A DNA stretch of 64,000 bases, taken from positions 7,071,501 through 7,135,500 of the forward strand of contig JALMGJ010000020.1 in assembly GCA_023362775.1 (NCBI GenBank), read 5' to 3'. This DNA comes from Charina bottae. Taxonomy: Eukaryota > Chordata > Lepidosauria > Squamata > Charinaidae. The position numbers were made by a program, and so were the translations under genes. Positions 22,365-33,545 of the stretch are shown here, one piece after another. Position 1 is the stretch's first letter, and every line of letters starts with the position of its first letter. Under the pieces are notes generated by a model. The model searched no databases and was not told the origin of the DNA. It saw nothing but the letters and a program-made list of their open reading frames with translations.

Positions 22365-23639
22365 AGAACCTTGAACTGGTGAAGAGTTTCGTGCACTCAG
22401 ACTTCGAACTGTAGACCTCAACAGAAAGGCTGTTCGAGTCAGAAGCCGCCCATAACCAAAAGCAGCAGCCGCCACCGCGGCCATTACTATCAGACCAGGT
22501 TTTCTCCCACTTACACGCCCAACGGAACTGGAAGTTCAGCCTTGGAAGACCTGGGTTGCGTTTTATGGGGCCTCTCTGTTTATATACCATGGCTTGTCCT
22601 GTTTGTGTTGGTGGAGGTGTTGTTCTCTCCTTAGGAGTTCCTTGATTGGGCTGTTGCTTGCTGCTTGGTTGACTGACTGAGTTAATAGTTCCTTGATTAG
22701 GGTATATTGTGCTGTTTGATTCTTCCTCTGGTGCTAATCCTGGTGTTAATCTTAGCATATCTGGGTGTTGATTGCTGGCAAGGAGGTGTTTTGGTCTTCT
22801 GGCTTTTCTATTGTCTCTTATGAATGGTATGTAAATGTTGTTTACTTCTATGTGTCTGTTGATGGCTGCTTTGTCTGAGTGCCAAGCTTCCAGGAATTCT
22901 GGAAGGGTACTTCTCAAAGTGTATGTGTTCTTCTGGAGGATGGATGAATGGAGGAACTAAAGATTCCTAAGTATTAAGAAACTTATTATAATCTTATTAT
23001 GAACTTGAGAACTGGATTCAGTCTAGATGGCATTGAGCTACATGACTAAATACATTTATTTATTAATTTATATCCTGCCTTTTCTCCAGGAGCTCAAGAT
23101 GGTTTATATGGGACTTCCCTTCATTTCACCCCACAGCTATCACCCTAAGAAACAGGTTGGGCTGAGAGGGTGACTGGCCCAAAGTTACCCAGTTAGCTTC
23201 CATGGCAGAGGATGAACCTGGTCTCACCAGTTTGAGTTCAGCACCTTAACCACTATATATCACATTAGCTCTAATATGACTAAACATATGGACTTCCAAT
23301 GTTATATGACTCTTATCTACTTGAGGAGTGAGAAACCTGTGACCTTCCAGATGTTGAAATAAAATCTGTGATTAGGGACTGCTGGGAGCTGCAAGCCAAC
23401 AGCACCTCTAGGCTCACAACTTCTTCACCATGGTCTGCATAGAAATCCCTTGAACTGACCAGAAATCTAAGATTGTAGAAATCTTAAGAAAAGAAGGAAT
23501 AAATAGCACAGGTGTAATCACACAATAGCAAGGATTCATAGGGTAGGATTCTTTAAAGCAATTCTTCTGCTTAACTAGATTTTCAATGGTTTTGCTGTGT
23601 GACAGAGTGACCTTCTTGGAAGTGGGCATCCCAGACCAC
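22365..23639. repeat. 1,275-bp direct repeat flanking the LINE-1, right copy
   Basis: Starts immediately after the L1 poly(A) and ends at gaccac, where the sequence changes to atatagggcc. It duplicates 15226-16500. Open frames on minus (22324-22917, 23414-23641) are copies of those in the left repeat. Confidence 0.95.
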
Positions 23640-23808
23640 ATATAGGGCCATATTACAAAGTGTTTGTCTTATTATGAAATGGCTTTTGTAAGTGAATTGC
23701 TAAAATGTAACATGCAAATGAAGCAAATGGAGATGTGAAATCAGGACTGATTGCTACTTCTTTGAATGCCATACCTGACAGAAAACCTGGACATTTCACA
23801 ATGGCTAT

Positions 23809-24343
23809 TTTTTTGTTGTTGTTCAGTCGTTTAGTCGTGTCCGACTCTTCGTGACCTCATGGACCATAGCACGCCAGGCCTTCCTGTCCTCCACTGTCTC
23901 TCGGAGTTTACTCAAATTCATGTTCATTACATCGGTGATGCTATCTAAGCATCTCATCCTCTGCCGTCCCCTTCTCCTTTTGCCTTCAGTCTTTCCCAGC
24001 ATCAGGGTCTTTTCCAGTGAGTCCTCTCTTCGCATTAGGTGGTCAAAGTATTTGAGCTTCAGCTTCAGCATCTGTCCTTCCAATGAGCAGTCAGGGTTGA
24101 TTTCCTTTAGGATTGACTGGTTTGACCTCCTTGCAGTCCAAGGGACTCTCAAGAGTCTTCTCCAGCACCACAGTTCGAAAGCATCAATTCTTCGGCGCTC
24201 AGCCTTCCTTATGGTCCAACTCTCACAGCCATACATTACTACTGGAAAAACCATAGCATTAACTATACGGACCTTTGTCGGCAAGGTGATGTCTCTGCTT
24301 TTTAATATGCTGTCTAGGTTTGCTATAGCTTTCCTCCCAAGGA
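23809..24343 (-). mobile_element. BovB (RTE) LINE, 5'-truncated
   Basis: On minus, an open frame of 153 residues (24284-23823) covers the RT C-terminus: MYGCESWTIRKAE, ELWCWRRLLRVPWTARRSN, MLGKTEGKRRRGRQRMR and the terminal VTKSRTRLND. The 3' end (left) is the standard tcggacacgactaaacgactg then (CAA)n. A 9-bp target duplication, aatggctat, lies at 23800-23808 and 24344-24352. There is no stop in the retained part, so it is a fairly recent insertion that was truncated on arrival. Confidence 0.95.
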
Positions 24344-24352
24344 AATGGCTAT

Positions 24353-25295
24353 AGGCTTAGTTTATTACATTAGGAAGGGACACTGTAAGCAGTAGATAAA
24401 CACAACAGATAATAGATCAAGTCAGAGAGAAAAAGAAAAGCTTTTCTTCAAAGCTCAAGGGACTTTCATGCTCAGAACATATGACAAATTCAGTGGAAGC
24501 TGCTTGAAACATAAAATGTCCACTGGCATCTATAACCGACTGTCAATCGATGGCTTATTTTCAGTGCTGGTTCACCAATGAGAGTAGAATTACATCTCCT
24601 AAATTCCGAGAAAATAGTGGGTTCTTGAGATCTAGGAGCCCACTAAGAGTAAATTCCTATTCTTCACCCCCTCACCTTTACCCAAGTATACTTTAATCTG
24701 CGAACCTTTTAGAATTTTATCTGCTCCTTAAATATGTTTTATAGCTTTCTGAATGATAAGCACAAATGGAGCAGATTTTGCATTAAGTCACACTCCTCTT
24801 GTATTAATAAACCTGCTCTGCCCCCTGCTGAATGTCAAGGAAGGAATTAGCAAACTCACCCATATTTAGAACCAAAACTTGAGTTTCTGCAGTCAGACTG
24901 TGAGAAAAGTTTGGGAGCTTAGGGTGGGGTGGGGGCAAGAAGATATCTGGGAAATGATCTTCAAACACAGGATTTGCCAAGTTTATTGACACTACAGACT
25001 CTTGAGGGATTTTTCCCATCAGAAGCCAGTACATAAAAAGGGTGGGGGAAAGGGCTGTGTGAATTCCTCCTTAAAATAACCATCACAGATATACAGTACA
25101 TCCTAAGCCTTATTATCTCCAGGTAGTAATCTGAAGGTCACATGCTACTGCCAAAGTAGAATGCAAACCAATATCTTAGATGGGTTTCCATCATCAGTCC
25201 TACTCCTTTAACAGTCCTGAACTCCAAGCCTCCTTACTTGTGTAAGTTCCCTGCATGAGTCAGAATCCTAATCTCCTATAAGATCTCCCCATAGT
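24353..25295. other. Unique sequence, no recognised gene
   Basis: Nothing beyond short purine-rich stretches (for example 24921-24936). Confidence 0.5.
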
Positions 25296-25312
25296 GTTTA
25301 CTTACTTATCAC

Positions 25313-25387
25313 CTGTAGGACAACAAAACTGGTGACAAGGAGGACATAAAGGAGAAACTGAGGCCAACTGGTTCGTCCTCTTTTCAT
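25313..25387 (-). CDS. Candidate first coding exon: signal peptide or type II membrane anchor
   Basis: On minus an ATG at 25387 opens 25 codons, reading MKRGRTSWPQ then a hydrophobic run FLLYVLLVTSFVVLQ. The frame ends exactly at CAG followed by GTGATAAGT (donor-like, 25312 downward); a second possible donor, GTAAGT, lies 10 nt further. The basic N-terminus followed by 15 hydrophobic residues is what a secretory signal or Golgi-type anchor looks like, as in glycosyl- or sulfotransferases. Upstream on minus, an acceptor-like ttatctgggtttggag precedes it by about 60 nt. An overlapping two-codon upstream ORF (ATG AAA TGA) starts 5 nt before it. I do not recognise the protein. A chance match is possible in 64 kb. 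Confidence 0.35.
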
Positions 25388-26160
25388 TTCATAGGCAAGG
25401 AGAGAGAACCGTTGAAGAGAACTTGATTATCGCTGCTCCAAACCCAGATAAGCAATATTTTTAAAAAGAATCTATTAGTGTGAAGTGTCCCTGTCTTTTC
25501 TGGAAAACATCCCAGGAAGCAAGCTGATGCAATCCCATGCTATGAATGCATCCTGACCTTTGGACAGAGCACCATGTGAGTGAGTAGTATCCTTCCTATA
25601 GAAAGAATCAAGCTTTCCTTCTTGGAAAGGTAAAACTAGACAGCAATGAAAATCTCCTCAGATTCCCCGCTAAGAGGACACAATGTGCCCTGGAGCATGA
25701 GAACTCAAGACTTATAATGTGGGATCTAATAACCTCAAAGCAGCTATTCAACGTACTGCGTATTCAAGTTGGCCATCAGGTGTCTGGCATTGTCTGGTAT
25801 TGCAAAAGAAAAATTAATTATAAATAATTTATAATTAATTTATAAATTAATTATAATTATAAATTCTACCAAAATGAAGGTTGTGGTCTTCTCAAAGAGG
25901 AAAGCTGTAAACCCAAATGGATGATAAAGGAGAATGTCCTTCAAATTTCAGAGGGTTCCTTTTCAGTCCTCTGATGTCTAAAGGGAGCCTATAAGCTCCT
26001 TCGCCAATAATGCCTAAATTCCATTCCAGGGCTATACTAGCCTTTCTTTTTACCACGTTGTCACATTTTTAAAGCCAGGCCAATCAGACAAATGCTGCAC
26101 AGTTCTCAGGATTGAATCTATAAAGATTTCAGGCCACTGGAAGCCGTTCAATCAAAAATT
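25388..26160. other. Putative 5' part of exon, then intronic-looking sequence
   Basis: 25388 to about 25450 would be untranslated leader if the exon is real. An AT-only quasi-palindrome (aattaattataaataattt and neighbours) lies at about 25808-25864. The rest shows nothing recognised. Confidence 0.4.
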
Positions 26161-26169
26161 TTAAGATTT

Positions 26170-27941
26170 GGACTTCCGGTGGGGATATGGCGGACTGAAC
26201 AGCTGTGCTTGCGGGCTCTACGGGCAGAACTGACAACGCGGCAGTTTTTTGGGGGCTCAGGCAGGTTTTTCCTGAAGCCCAGGAGCGTTTTACCGGGAAA
26301 GGAAAATGCTCGGAATCATCCCATTTGCCCTCCAGGATGGCAGCTTGCAGCCACAAGATCGTAAACAGCATTTGTGCTCGACTGGTAAGAGCTGCTGGGA
26401 GGCTGGGACGTCACCATTTCCAAGCCGCACTGTAGCCTTAAAGGGACAAAAAGACCGGCACCCCATTTCTAAATCACCCAATTTATATTTCTTTTAAGTA
26501 CACGTACCCTAAGAGAGGCTTTCTACAGCAAGGAGAAGCTGGATCTCTTGGTGTTTATCATTATTTTTGGGATTAATTTTTTTTAAAAAATATTCTTTTT
26601 AAGTTTTGGCTCATTTTCCATCTAAATATTAAGGAAGGTTGAGAGTATGTAATCATCTCCCTGTTATTATTTTTGTATTAAATTTGAAGATTTTAGCATT
26701 TTGCTACATGTTGAATCTGTTGTTTTGAACTTTTAGCTTTCTGTTGCTACTTTCCCTGGGGAACTGCCTGTTATCATACTTTCACTTGTGTAAACATGTC
26801 TCGGAATTTTTCTATTATCTTCCACTTTCACTAGTTAGGTACCTAGGGGGCGCTGTAATTTACTGTGAGAGACATGGGGGATTTCAATCAGACTCTCTCG
26901 GAGTTTCGTCGAGACTTCAAACAGATTCTTTTTGATTCCTGTCAAATTTTTATGCAAGGCATTCAGGACATAGTGGAAAACATGAGGTCTAAAATGTGTC
27001 ATCTGGTTGGGGATGTTGTGGAAGAAATTGAAGAACCTAACAACGATAGAAATGTTTCTTCTAACAGTAAGATTGGGGCTTCTGTTGAAATGCTAGAAGA
27101 AGATCGGAGAGTGGAGTTGAAGAAATTAAAGGGACAGTTTGAATTGCAAGTCATAAGTGAGATTGATTTTTTGATGGAATGTTATGGAAAAGAAGGGGTT
27201 ATTATGTATGGGAGGCTTTCTACTGAGAAGTCAGAGTTTTAAGGGGGGCAGTTGGGCTGTTTGATTTCTCTATGAAAAAAGCTCTGTGTGTAACGTGGGG
27301 ATACGTAAATGCTCTGGTTTATTTTGAAGTGGGATAAGGGTTTAAGAATATCTATTTGGATTGCTTCTAGGGCTTGTTTGACTTCATTCATCTTTAATTA
27401 TTTGGATTAAGATTAATAAGGTATAATAATAAATGCTTGGTTTTAGGTTTAATATGATTAAGACTTTTATAATTGTTGTATTATTAATTAAAATGGCAGA
27501 TAATTTGTATGCTTTTTTAGTTTGATTTTTATTATAGTAGACAGAAATGTATAGAATAGCAATAGGAAGGAAATAATTAAGTAAATGTTATTGGGGGGGA
27601 AGTTGATTAGGATATGTATGTATGTATATGTATATATTCTCTTTTTCTTTTAATATAAGGGGATGGAGCAACTGTATTTAGTGATTTTTATAATGTGCCA
27701 ATGGAATGATTTATAGAAATAATGTGATCTTGGTTTAATATAGAGTAAGGGATTGATTATGGGAAAATTTTTGTATATCCTTGCTGTTAAAAGTCGGAAG
27801 TCACCTCTTTTTGTAATTGTAAAAAAAAATTATCTCTTGTGTTTCACACTTTTTTAGTTTTCTTTTTTTCTTTTTGTAGTCTTTTTTTCTTTTTTGTAGT
27901 TTTTATCTTTGTCTTAAATCTAATAAAATTCTTATTAAAAA
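26170..27941 (+). mobile_element. Internally deleted L1-like element (5' UTR, partial ORF1, 3' UTR)
   Basis: Starts ggacttccggtggggatatggcgg, matching the start of the full LINE-1 at 16499, and ends in an AT-rich 3' UTR with ctaataaaattcttattaaaaa. The only open frame (26865-27242) is a 125-residue ORF1-like N-terminus rich in Glu/Lys/Asp. ORF2 is absent. A 9-bp target duplication, ttaagattt, lies at 26161-26169 and 27942-27950, so the 1.77-kb structure inserted as one unit and was not deleted later. This resembles the HAL1 type of half-L1. Confidence 0.6.
26865..27242 (+). CDS. Short ORF1-like protein of the internally deleted element
   Basis: 125 residues beginning MRDMGDFNQTLSEFRRDFKQ, with amphipathic, acidic helical character that could form a coiled coil, and ending in SEKSEF. 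It lacks the RRM and C-terminal domain of L1 ORF1p. It sits about 700 bp after the element start, where ORF1 is expected. Whether it is translated is unknown. It may be the truncated remnant of ORF1 and without function. Confidence 0.4.
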   Translation: MRDMGDFNQTLSEFRRDFKQILFDSCQIFMQGIQDIVENMRSKMCHLVGDVVEEIEEPNNDRNVSSNSKIGASVEMLEEDRRVELKKLKGQFELQVISEIDFLMECYGKEGVIMYGRLSTEKSEF

Positions 27942-27950
27942 TTAAGATTT

Positions 27951-28190
27951 TAATTCACTTATTTACTTATTTATCTATCACATTTCTAAGGCCACTCAAT
28001 TTATCATTGACTCTGAGCATATTCATATTCACAATGGTGATTTTAATACTTGGAATCAGGGGTGACTTCCTCTGAGTATGAGTTTAAAGCCAATCTTTTC
28101 AAATGAATCCCTGGTCACTTTGGGAGAATTATTTATTTATTCATTTATTTATCAAATTTTGTCACTGCCCATCTCTCTCAAAAGAGAATT
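27951..28190 (-). mobile_element. L2/CR1-type LINE 3' end fragments
   Basis: On plus, two runs of (TTTA)n are followed by atctatcacatttctaaggcc and by atcaaattttgtcactgccc. These are reverse complements of LINE 3' ends of the gtggcggtgacaaaatttgataaat type. Both are short and old. Confidence 0.5.
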
Positions 28191-28754
28191 ATACTTCGAT
28201 ATTAAGAGTTCCCGGGGCAATTTCCAATTACCCTGGCTTTTAAGATGATGAAGACTGAAGGCAAGCAATAGATATGTTGGATATAGGCCATCAAAAAGAC
28301 TTGAATATAATCCCTACCCTCTTAATGAAATTATCTAACAGGAGGATATTTGCACCTGCCAGCTATTTATTTAATGTTGCCTGTATGCTACACTAAAAAG
28401 TTTTCTCTGCAACCAGGCTAAGTATTTTACTCTTGGTGCTTTGGCAAAGAAAATACAACACTATATCCAGTTCAGAACAGATGTGTCCACCTCTGTACAT
28501 GACACAGTGCATGTGTTTTCGCAGAAGTTCTAGTATTATAATCTTAATTCTTGTTGTCTGTAGGATACATTAACAGGTGATACTTTTAAAATCTGTGTCA
28601 TACCAAACTTTGATCGTATATAAGATGGTCTTTGACCATAAATAAATCTAAATTTGGACCTATGCTACAAGATAACATTTCATCTGCTGTTAATTTGTTG
28701 AATTTGATCAGTGATCCTAATAAAGTACTACTACTACTACTGCTATTACTTTTT

Positions 28755-29005
28755 TAACTTCGGTGTTGGAGAAGACTCTTGAGAATACCATGGACAGCAA
28801 ATAACCAGACTCAAATTATCATACTTATAATACTATAATGCTGGGAAAGAGAAGGGATGATCAGTAACAAGGTGAATGGACTCAATTATAGCAGTAATGG
28901 ATGGACCATTGGAAGATCTGAAGGAGCAGGTTGGGGACACATCCTCATGGAAAAAATCTATCTACATGGTCACTAAGAATCACACTGACATGATGGCACA
29001 TAATC
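28755..29005 (+). mobile_element. Ancient BovB/RTE LINE 3' fragment
   Basis: The words cttcggtgttggagaagactc and gagaataccatggacagcaa correspond to the BovB segment encoding ELWCWRRLLR-PW. Then atgctgggaaagag and catggtcactaagaatcac follow in the right order for the BovB 3' end. Divergence is far higher than in the copies at 23809 and 58592. Confidence 0.7.
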
Positions 29006-30848
29006 AATATTTTGCTTAATAACTTTAACTTTTATTTAATAAATTAAAGACATATATACAGTATACAGTATACAGTGTATACTATACACCAACCTATACC
29101 ATTTTTGGAGGGAGTCCTGTTCATACTTTTGTTGACAGGCAATGTCGGGGGGGGGGGGCAGGGGGGAGAATTACCTGAGCAGGACTCTCCTCAGTTGTGA
29201 CACCCTCACTAGGAACTCATGGCCCTTGTAAGTGCTTCAAGCATCTTCAATAGTTCAGTTTTACAAGTTGTTAGAGGTAGATCTCTTTGCTGAGGCTTCT
29301 GTTTCTTTTTAAATAAATTTGCTGTTTCACCAATATTCGCAGTGATATTTTCATTCTAGGGTGACTTGTATTTTATTTTAGTGCAGTAAATCACTGTGAT
29401 TTTATGAATCAATATTCTGTCCTGGAGTAAGTTTTTACAAAGGGTGGTATATAGACATCTTAAATACGCATGCTGCTAGTCAAATGAACTAATAATATGA
29501 CTCAATATAAATTGATTGATGTTCAATTTATACAGATACTTTTAAATAAACAAAAATGCTAAATGTTTTCCAAAAGACATAAAACAAGACTGTTCAGAGT
29601 TGTAACGTAATCCAGATAACCAAGCAACTCAACATTTGTCTCTGCCTTCGAAGAGAAAAGGGGAGAATTAAATGAAACAGATTACTACCAGTTTAATCGA
29701 AGCACAAGAATTAATAAGTGCAAGAATGAGTTGCAGGGAGAGAAAATAAACATAGAGACACTAAAGCATCTTTCTCCCAAGGACTTATTTTAAAAATATA
29801 TCCTAATACAATACAGAACCATTTCTTCATAAATGATACATTTTCTCTGGAAAATGTTTCAATACTTTCACTGCCTTGTTTTGAAAGGCCCTAATCCATC
29901 TGGCTTCTAAAGGCATATTTCCTCCCGAACCAAACACGTGAAGAGATGCCTCTTTACTAGCTGACAAGATTGAATTTCAGCCTAAATGATACAGGAGCTG
30001 GTATTTTTATGACATCTGTGGGCTTTCATATGACTTCACTTCTCTTGCTCTCCTACAATCTGCAAAGTGTGCACTCCGTATTTTCAGCTCTTCTTAAATT
30101 AGCTCCTTTGATCATTACAGCCTCCTTCAGGAAAACATAAGCCATATTCAGACACATGGGGAAATACCACATCTTGTGGGATACAGTGAGCAGCATCCAG
30201 ATGGAGAAAATGTCCCACACTTTTATTATATGTACTATTTCTGAGTTCAAGAAAAACGTGTATGTCCCTCCTTGCATGGACCCTACAGATACTGAATACC
30301 TATGGCCCCATTCATGCATTGCTTTACCAGAGGAAGGAGGAGAGACATCACATAGTCTCCCCCACAACTCAGGATGGAAATGTTCCATGCTGATTCCTGA
30401 TCAAACCTCCTGATTCATGCCATCTCCCCCTTTTCTTTAAAAGAGAAAAGTGCACCGGGGGGAGTCTCTGTTAGGAGGAGGCGGCACACCCCTTTTTCTG
30501 CCACACAAAGAAAAGGTACAACAGCATTAATATACAAATAGATGCTTATGAGTATTTTTATGCTTGCATCACTATGGGAAGAACATTATTTAATCACCGC
30601 CACCATCATAGCAATGGGAATTTTCACTCCGAAGTATCTGATTATCTTTCTAAAGAACTAAGACCATTAAAAGGCTCTGCCCTGAATCCCAAAGAAATTA
30701 ATCAAAAGCAGAGGAGAACCTGGGTATCTACACAGGAATTTCTCAGGAATGGGACAGAGCTACAGTAAGACACCTAGCATGAACTGCTACAATATATCTG
30801 CCCATTTCATTTCATTTCATTTCATTTCATTTGTATATGTCCTTTGTT
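29006..30848. other. Unique sequence, no recognised gene
   Basis: Contains a G-rich run (29148-29165) and (ATTTC)n (about 30806-30832). Confidence 0.5.
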
Positions 30849-30957
30849 GTTTAGGGTCAGTTTTTATGACAGAAACACAGCACAGCAATCTAGGTAATAG
30901 GCATTACTGTATTTAGATTGCTGTGCTGTGTTTCTGTCATGAAAAATTGCACTAAAC
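30849..30957. repeat. Long hairpin, about 43-bp arms, 23-nt loop
   Basis: The inner arms 30866-30891 and 30915-30940 (atgacagaaacacagcacag and on) are perfect inverted repeats over 26 bp. Pairing continues outward with a few mismatches to gtttag (30849) and ctaaac (30957). It could be a MITE or a transcribed hairpin of pre-miRNA size. Confidence 0.8.
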
Positions 30958-31389
30958 AAAAAGTCAACTGTCAGGATGCATTTTCAAAATGTTTTCAAAT
31001 TCAGAAATATCATTTTGAAAAATTAAGAACTGACTCAGAATGGTTACAAACTCATAACTTTGCTCCTACCTTTGGTTTTCAGATGTTCTGCTACACCGAG
31101 TATAGCTGTACCAAAAGACTGATCTCCCCCCACCCAAGGAAACAATCACTTTCACCCAGGGCAGGTAAGAAAATGCTTTCAATGAAAAATGATCCAGAGG
31201 TTCCTTCTCTTGACCATGTGTTTCCTGGTCCTTATGATTGTTCATTCAGAAGTAAAAAGCATTGAAAAATAGGAGAACCATTTCTTACAAAACAAAACAA
31301 AGCCAGAAGAATGGCTACACATTTTGTTTTGTATCTCCGATTTTAGAATGAAAACTGTACATTGGGATTACACCTCAGGTAGTAGTGAT

Positions 31390-31724
31390 GGGGCACGGTG
31401 GCTCAGTGGGTAAGACGCCAGGCTTGTCGATCAGAAGATCACAAGTTCGGAGGTTCGAATCCCTAGTCCCGCGTGATGGAGTGAGCTCCTGCACTAGCTC
31501 CAGCTCTTGCCAACCTAGCAATTTGAAAGCATGCAAATGCAAGTAGATGAATAGGTACCACTTCGGTTGGTAGGTAACAGCGTTCCGCGCGCATCATGCC
31601 GGCCACATGACCGCGGAAGCGTCTTCGGACAACGCTGGCTCTTTGGTTAACAAACGGAGATGAGCACCGGCCCCTAGAGTCGGACACGACTGCACAAATG
31701 TGCGGGGGGAACCTTTACCTTTAC
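31390..31724 (+). mobile_element. BovB-tailed tRNA SINE, family A
   Basis: Starts ggggcacggtggctcagtgg (A-box side), B-box ggttcgaatcc, and ends gagtcggacacgactgcac...acctttaccttta. A perfect 10-bp target duplication, tagtagtgat, lies at 31380-31389 and 31725-31734. Confidence 0.95.
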
Positions 31725-31734
31725 TAGTAGTGAT

Positions 31735-32955
31735 CAACCACCCTCCCCACATGCCTACAACATACAGATCAATACCCAGAAATGTAATGAAGGACTCAAA
31801 GACGACACAGAGAAGACTGTGAGAAGCCACTGGGGAAAAACAAAGACAAAGCAGAACCAGCATTCATTGTTTACCTTCAAAAAGCATACTTTAAATTACA
31901 TTTTAGTCCTGTCACCTTCCTTTAACTAAAAAAGCAAGAAATCAAGCCTAAAATCTTCTGCTTCTTGATTCCATCATTCTTCCAGATAGGATGCTAATTG
32001 CCCGTTTGTGAAAACAGCTACAAGACGGGGTGCAGGCAGCACATCTAGACTCTCTATCTACCAGGGTCCCCAGCTTGACAACTGGAAACCCTACAATTAC
32101 TAGATCAGCGGGGCTAATTCCTAGTGATACGCTGGTGAGGAAAATTGCCGGTCACTAAGAACTATGCCTGAGCATTACAATTCTAGGAAGACCTAAGCAG
32201 AAGACAGACACCTTTCACAAAGCACTACACATCCACCAAGGAGTAAGTCCCACTAAACTCAATCAGCCTGACTACGTAAGGGAACACACACAGCAAGTTC
32301 CTTGTCTGAAATCATCAATCTGAGCCTTGAATAGCAGAAATGTGCCAGTATTTTATTCCTCATTAGATTATGGTTGATTGAATCAATAAACTCTTAAACT
32401 CTTACTATGAATAACTGCCATTCATCTATACATTAGAAAGATTCTCTAGAGAGAAGTCAGTGGTGTGTTTTCTTTTCTTTTCTTTTCTAGGTTGAATTCA
32501 TGAGAAAACATATGAATTGCTTGTTTGCTTGGTACAGACAGATTTAATTTTAAAAGAATTGCTACCCGTTTTATTTTTAGTAAACAAGCAGGGGAACAAT
32601 ACTGCCAGAATGTTTTAGATATTTTCAGAGATATCAGCAAAAGCATAAGTACTTCACTGTTTTCTTTTTAGAGAGAAAAAACTAATATCCTACAAAACAG
32701 GGTACAGGTTTTGGAATTAACTTGCTGAAAGCTCTTAAGCACTAATTGCATTTTTGCCCACAGAACTGATAAGGTGAGGCGCTTCTTAAAGCTTCAGCTT
32801 GACAAAGAGCCAAGACCATTTCTCAGGAAGAATGAGCACCCTAACCCTCAGCAGAAGAGGGGCACAGTGTTACCAGCCCAGAAGTGATCCACCTTCCAAA
32901 ACACTGAATCAAGGTGAGCGCTGCGTTCACCAACCTGAGTGGAGCAGCACCAAGC
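31735..32955. other. Unique sequence, no recognised gene
   Basis: A (TTTTC)n run lies at about 32469-32488. The open frame 32799-33314 is created by the microsatellite that follows. Confidence 0.5.
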
Positions 32956-32961
32956 CTTTAG

Positions 32962-33141
32962 CATTCATTCATTCATTCATTCATTCATTCATTCATTCAT
33001 TCATTCATTCATTCATTCATTCATTCATTCATTCATTCATTTCATTCATTCATTCATTCATTCATTCATTCATTCATTCATTCATTCATTCATTCATTCA
33101 TTCTCTCCCTCTCCCTCTGTGTGTGTGTGTGTGTGTGTGTG
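32962..33141. repeat. (ATTC)n array followed by (GT)n
   Basis: About 36 copies of ATTC with one extra T at about 33041, ending near 33103, then CT-rich sequence and (GT)n at 33117-33141. Confidence 0.97.
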
Positions 33142-33545
33142 TAAGCTCAATGAATAAAGCTTGGGGCACTGACCATCGTCCAAAATGCTACTGCTGTAAC
33201 AGGGAAGTACATTTTCCATTAGGGACCCTCCTGGATCAAAGGATGGGAAAAAACACAAAGTGTGACTCAAACCCTAGCAAGCCTGCTCAATATGCAACTT
33301 TCCCAAAGCATTGAGGATTTCAGCCACTCCTCTTCTTCCTCCACACACACTCCACCCTTCAGCCACCTGCTGATGTTTGCCACCAGAAATGTCAACTCAC
33401 CACTGCAAACCCATTTCACATCAACACTGTAATGTAAGCAGAGATGCCCTCCAGTGAGAGCCAAAACACTGCAGATTTATCTGAGCTAAAACTCTGGTCC
33501 ACCCAGTTTCCTTTTTCTTTTTTAGCAGATGGAGTGGCATTAATA

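Noticed and set aside
22324..22917. 197-residue minus-strand frame as a second gene
   Set aside because: It is the duplicate of the PLE/retrocopy sequence at 15224-15778 extended into the L1 poly(A).
30918..31265. 115-residue frame with a donor-like CAG-GTAAGA inside
   Set aside because: No protein family, no acceptor or conservation evidence, and it starts inside the hairpin.
31390..31470. tRNA-like head with A and B boxes
   Set aside because: Part of a SINE with target duplication and BovB-like tail, not a functional tRNA gene. The same applies to the heads at 4855, 5634, 44216, 45079, 49672, 56114 and 57003.
32962..33105. Regular short repeats that could suggest a CRISPR array
   Set aside because: Uniform 4-bp microsatellite without spacers, in a vertebrate genome.
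32799..33314. 171-residue frame with HSFI repeats
   Set aside because: Produced by the (ATTC)n microsatellite.
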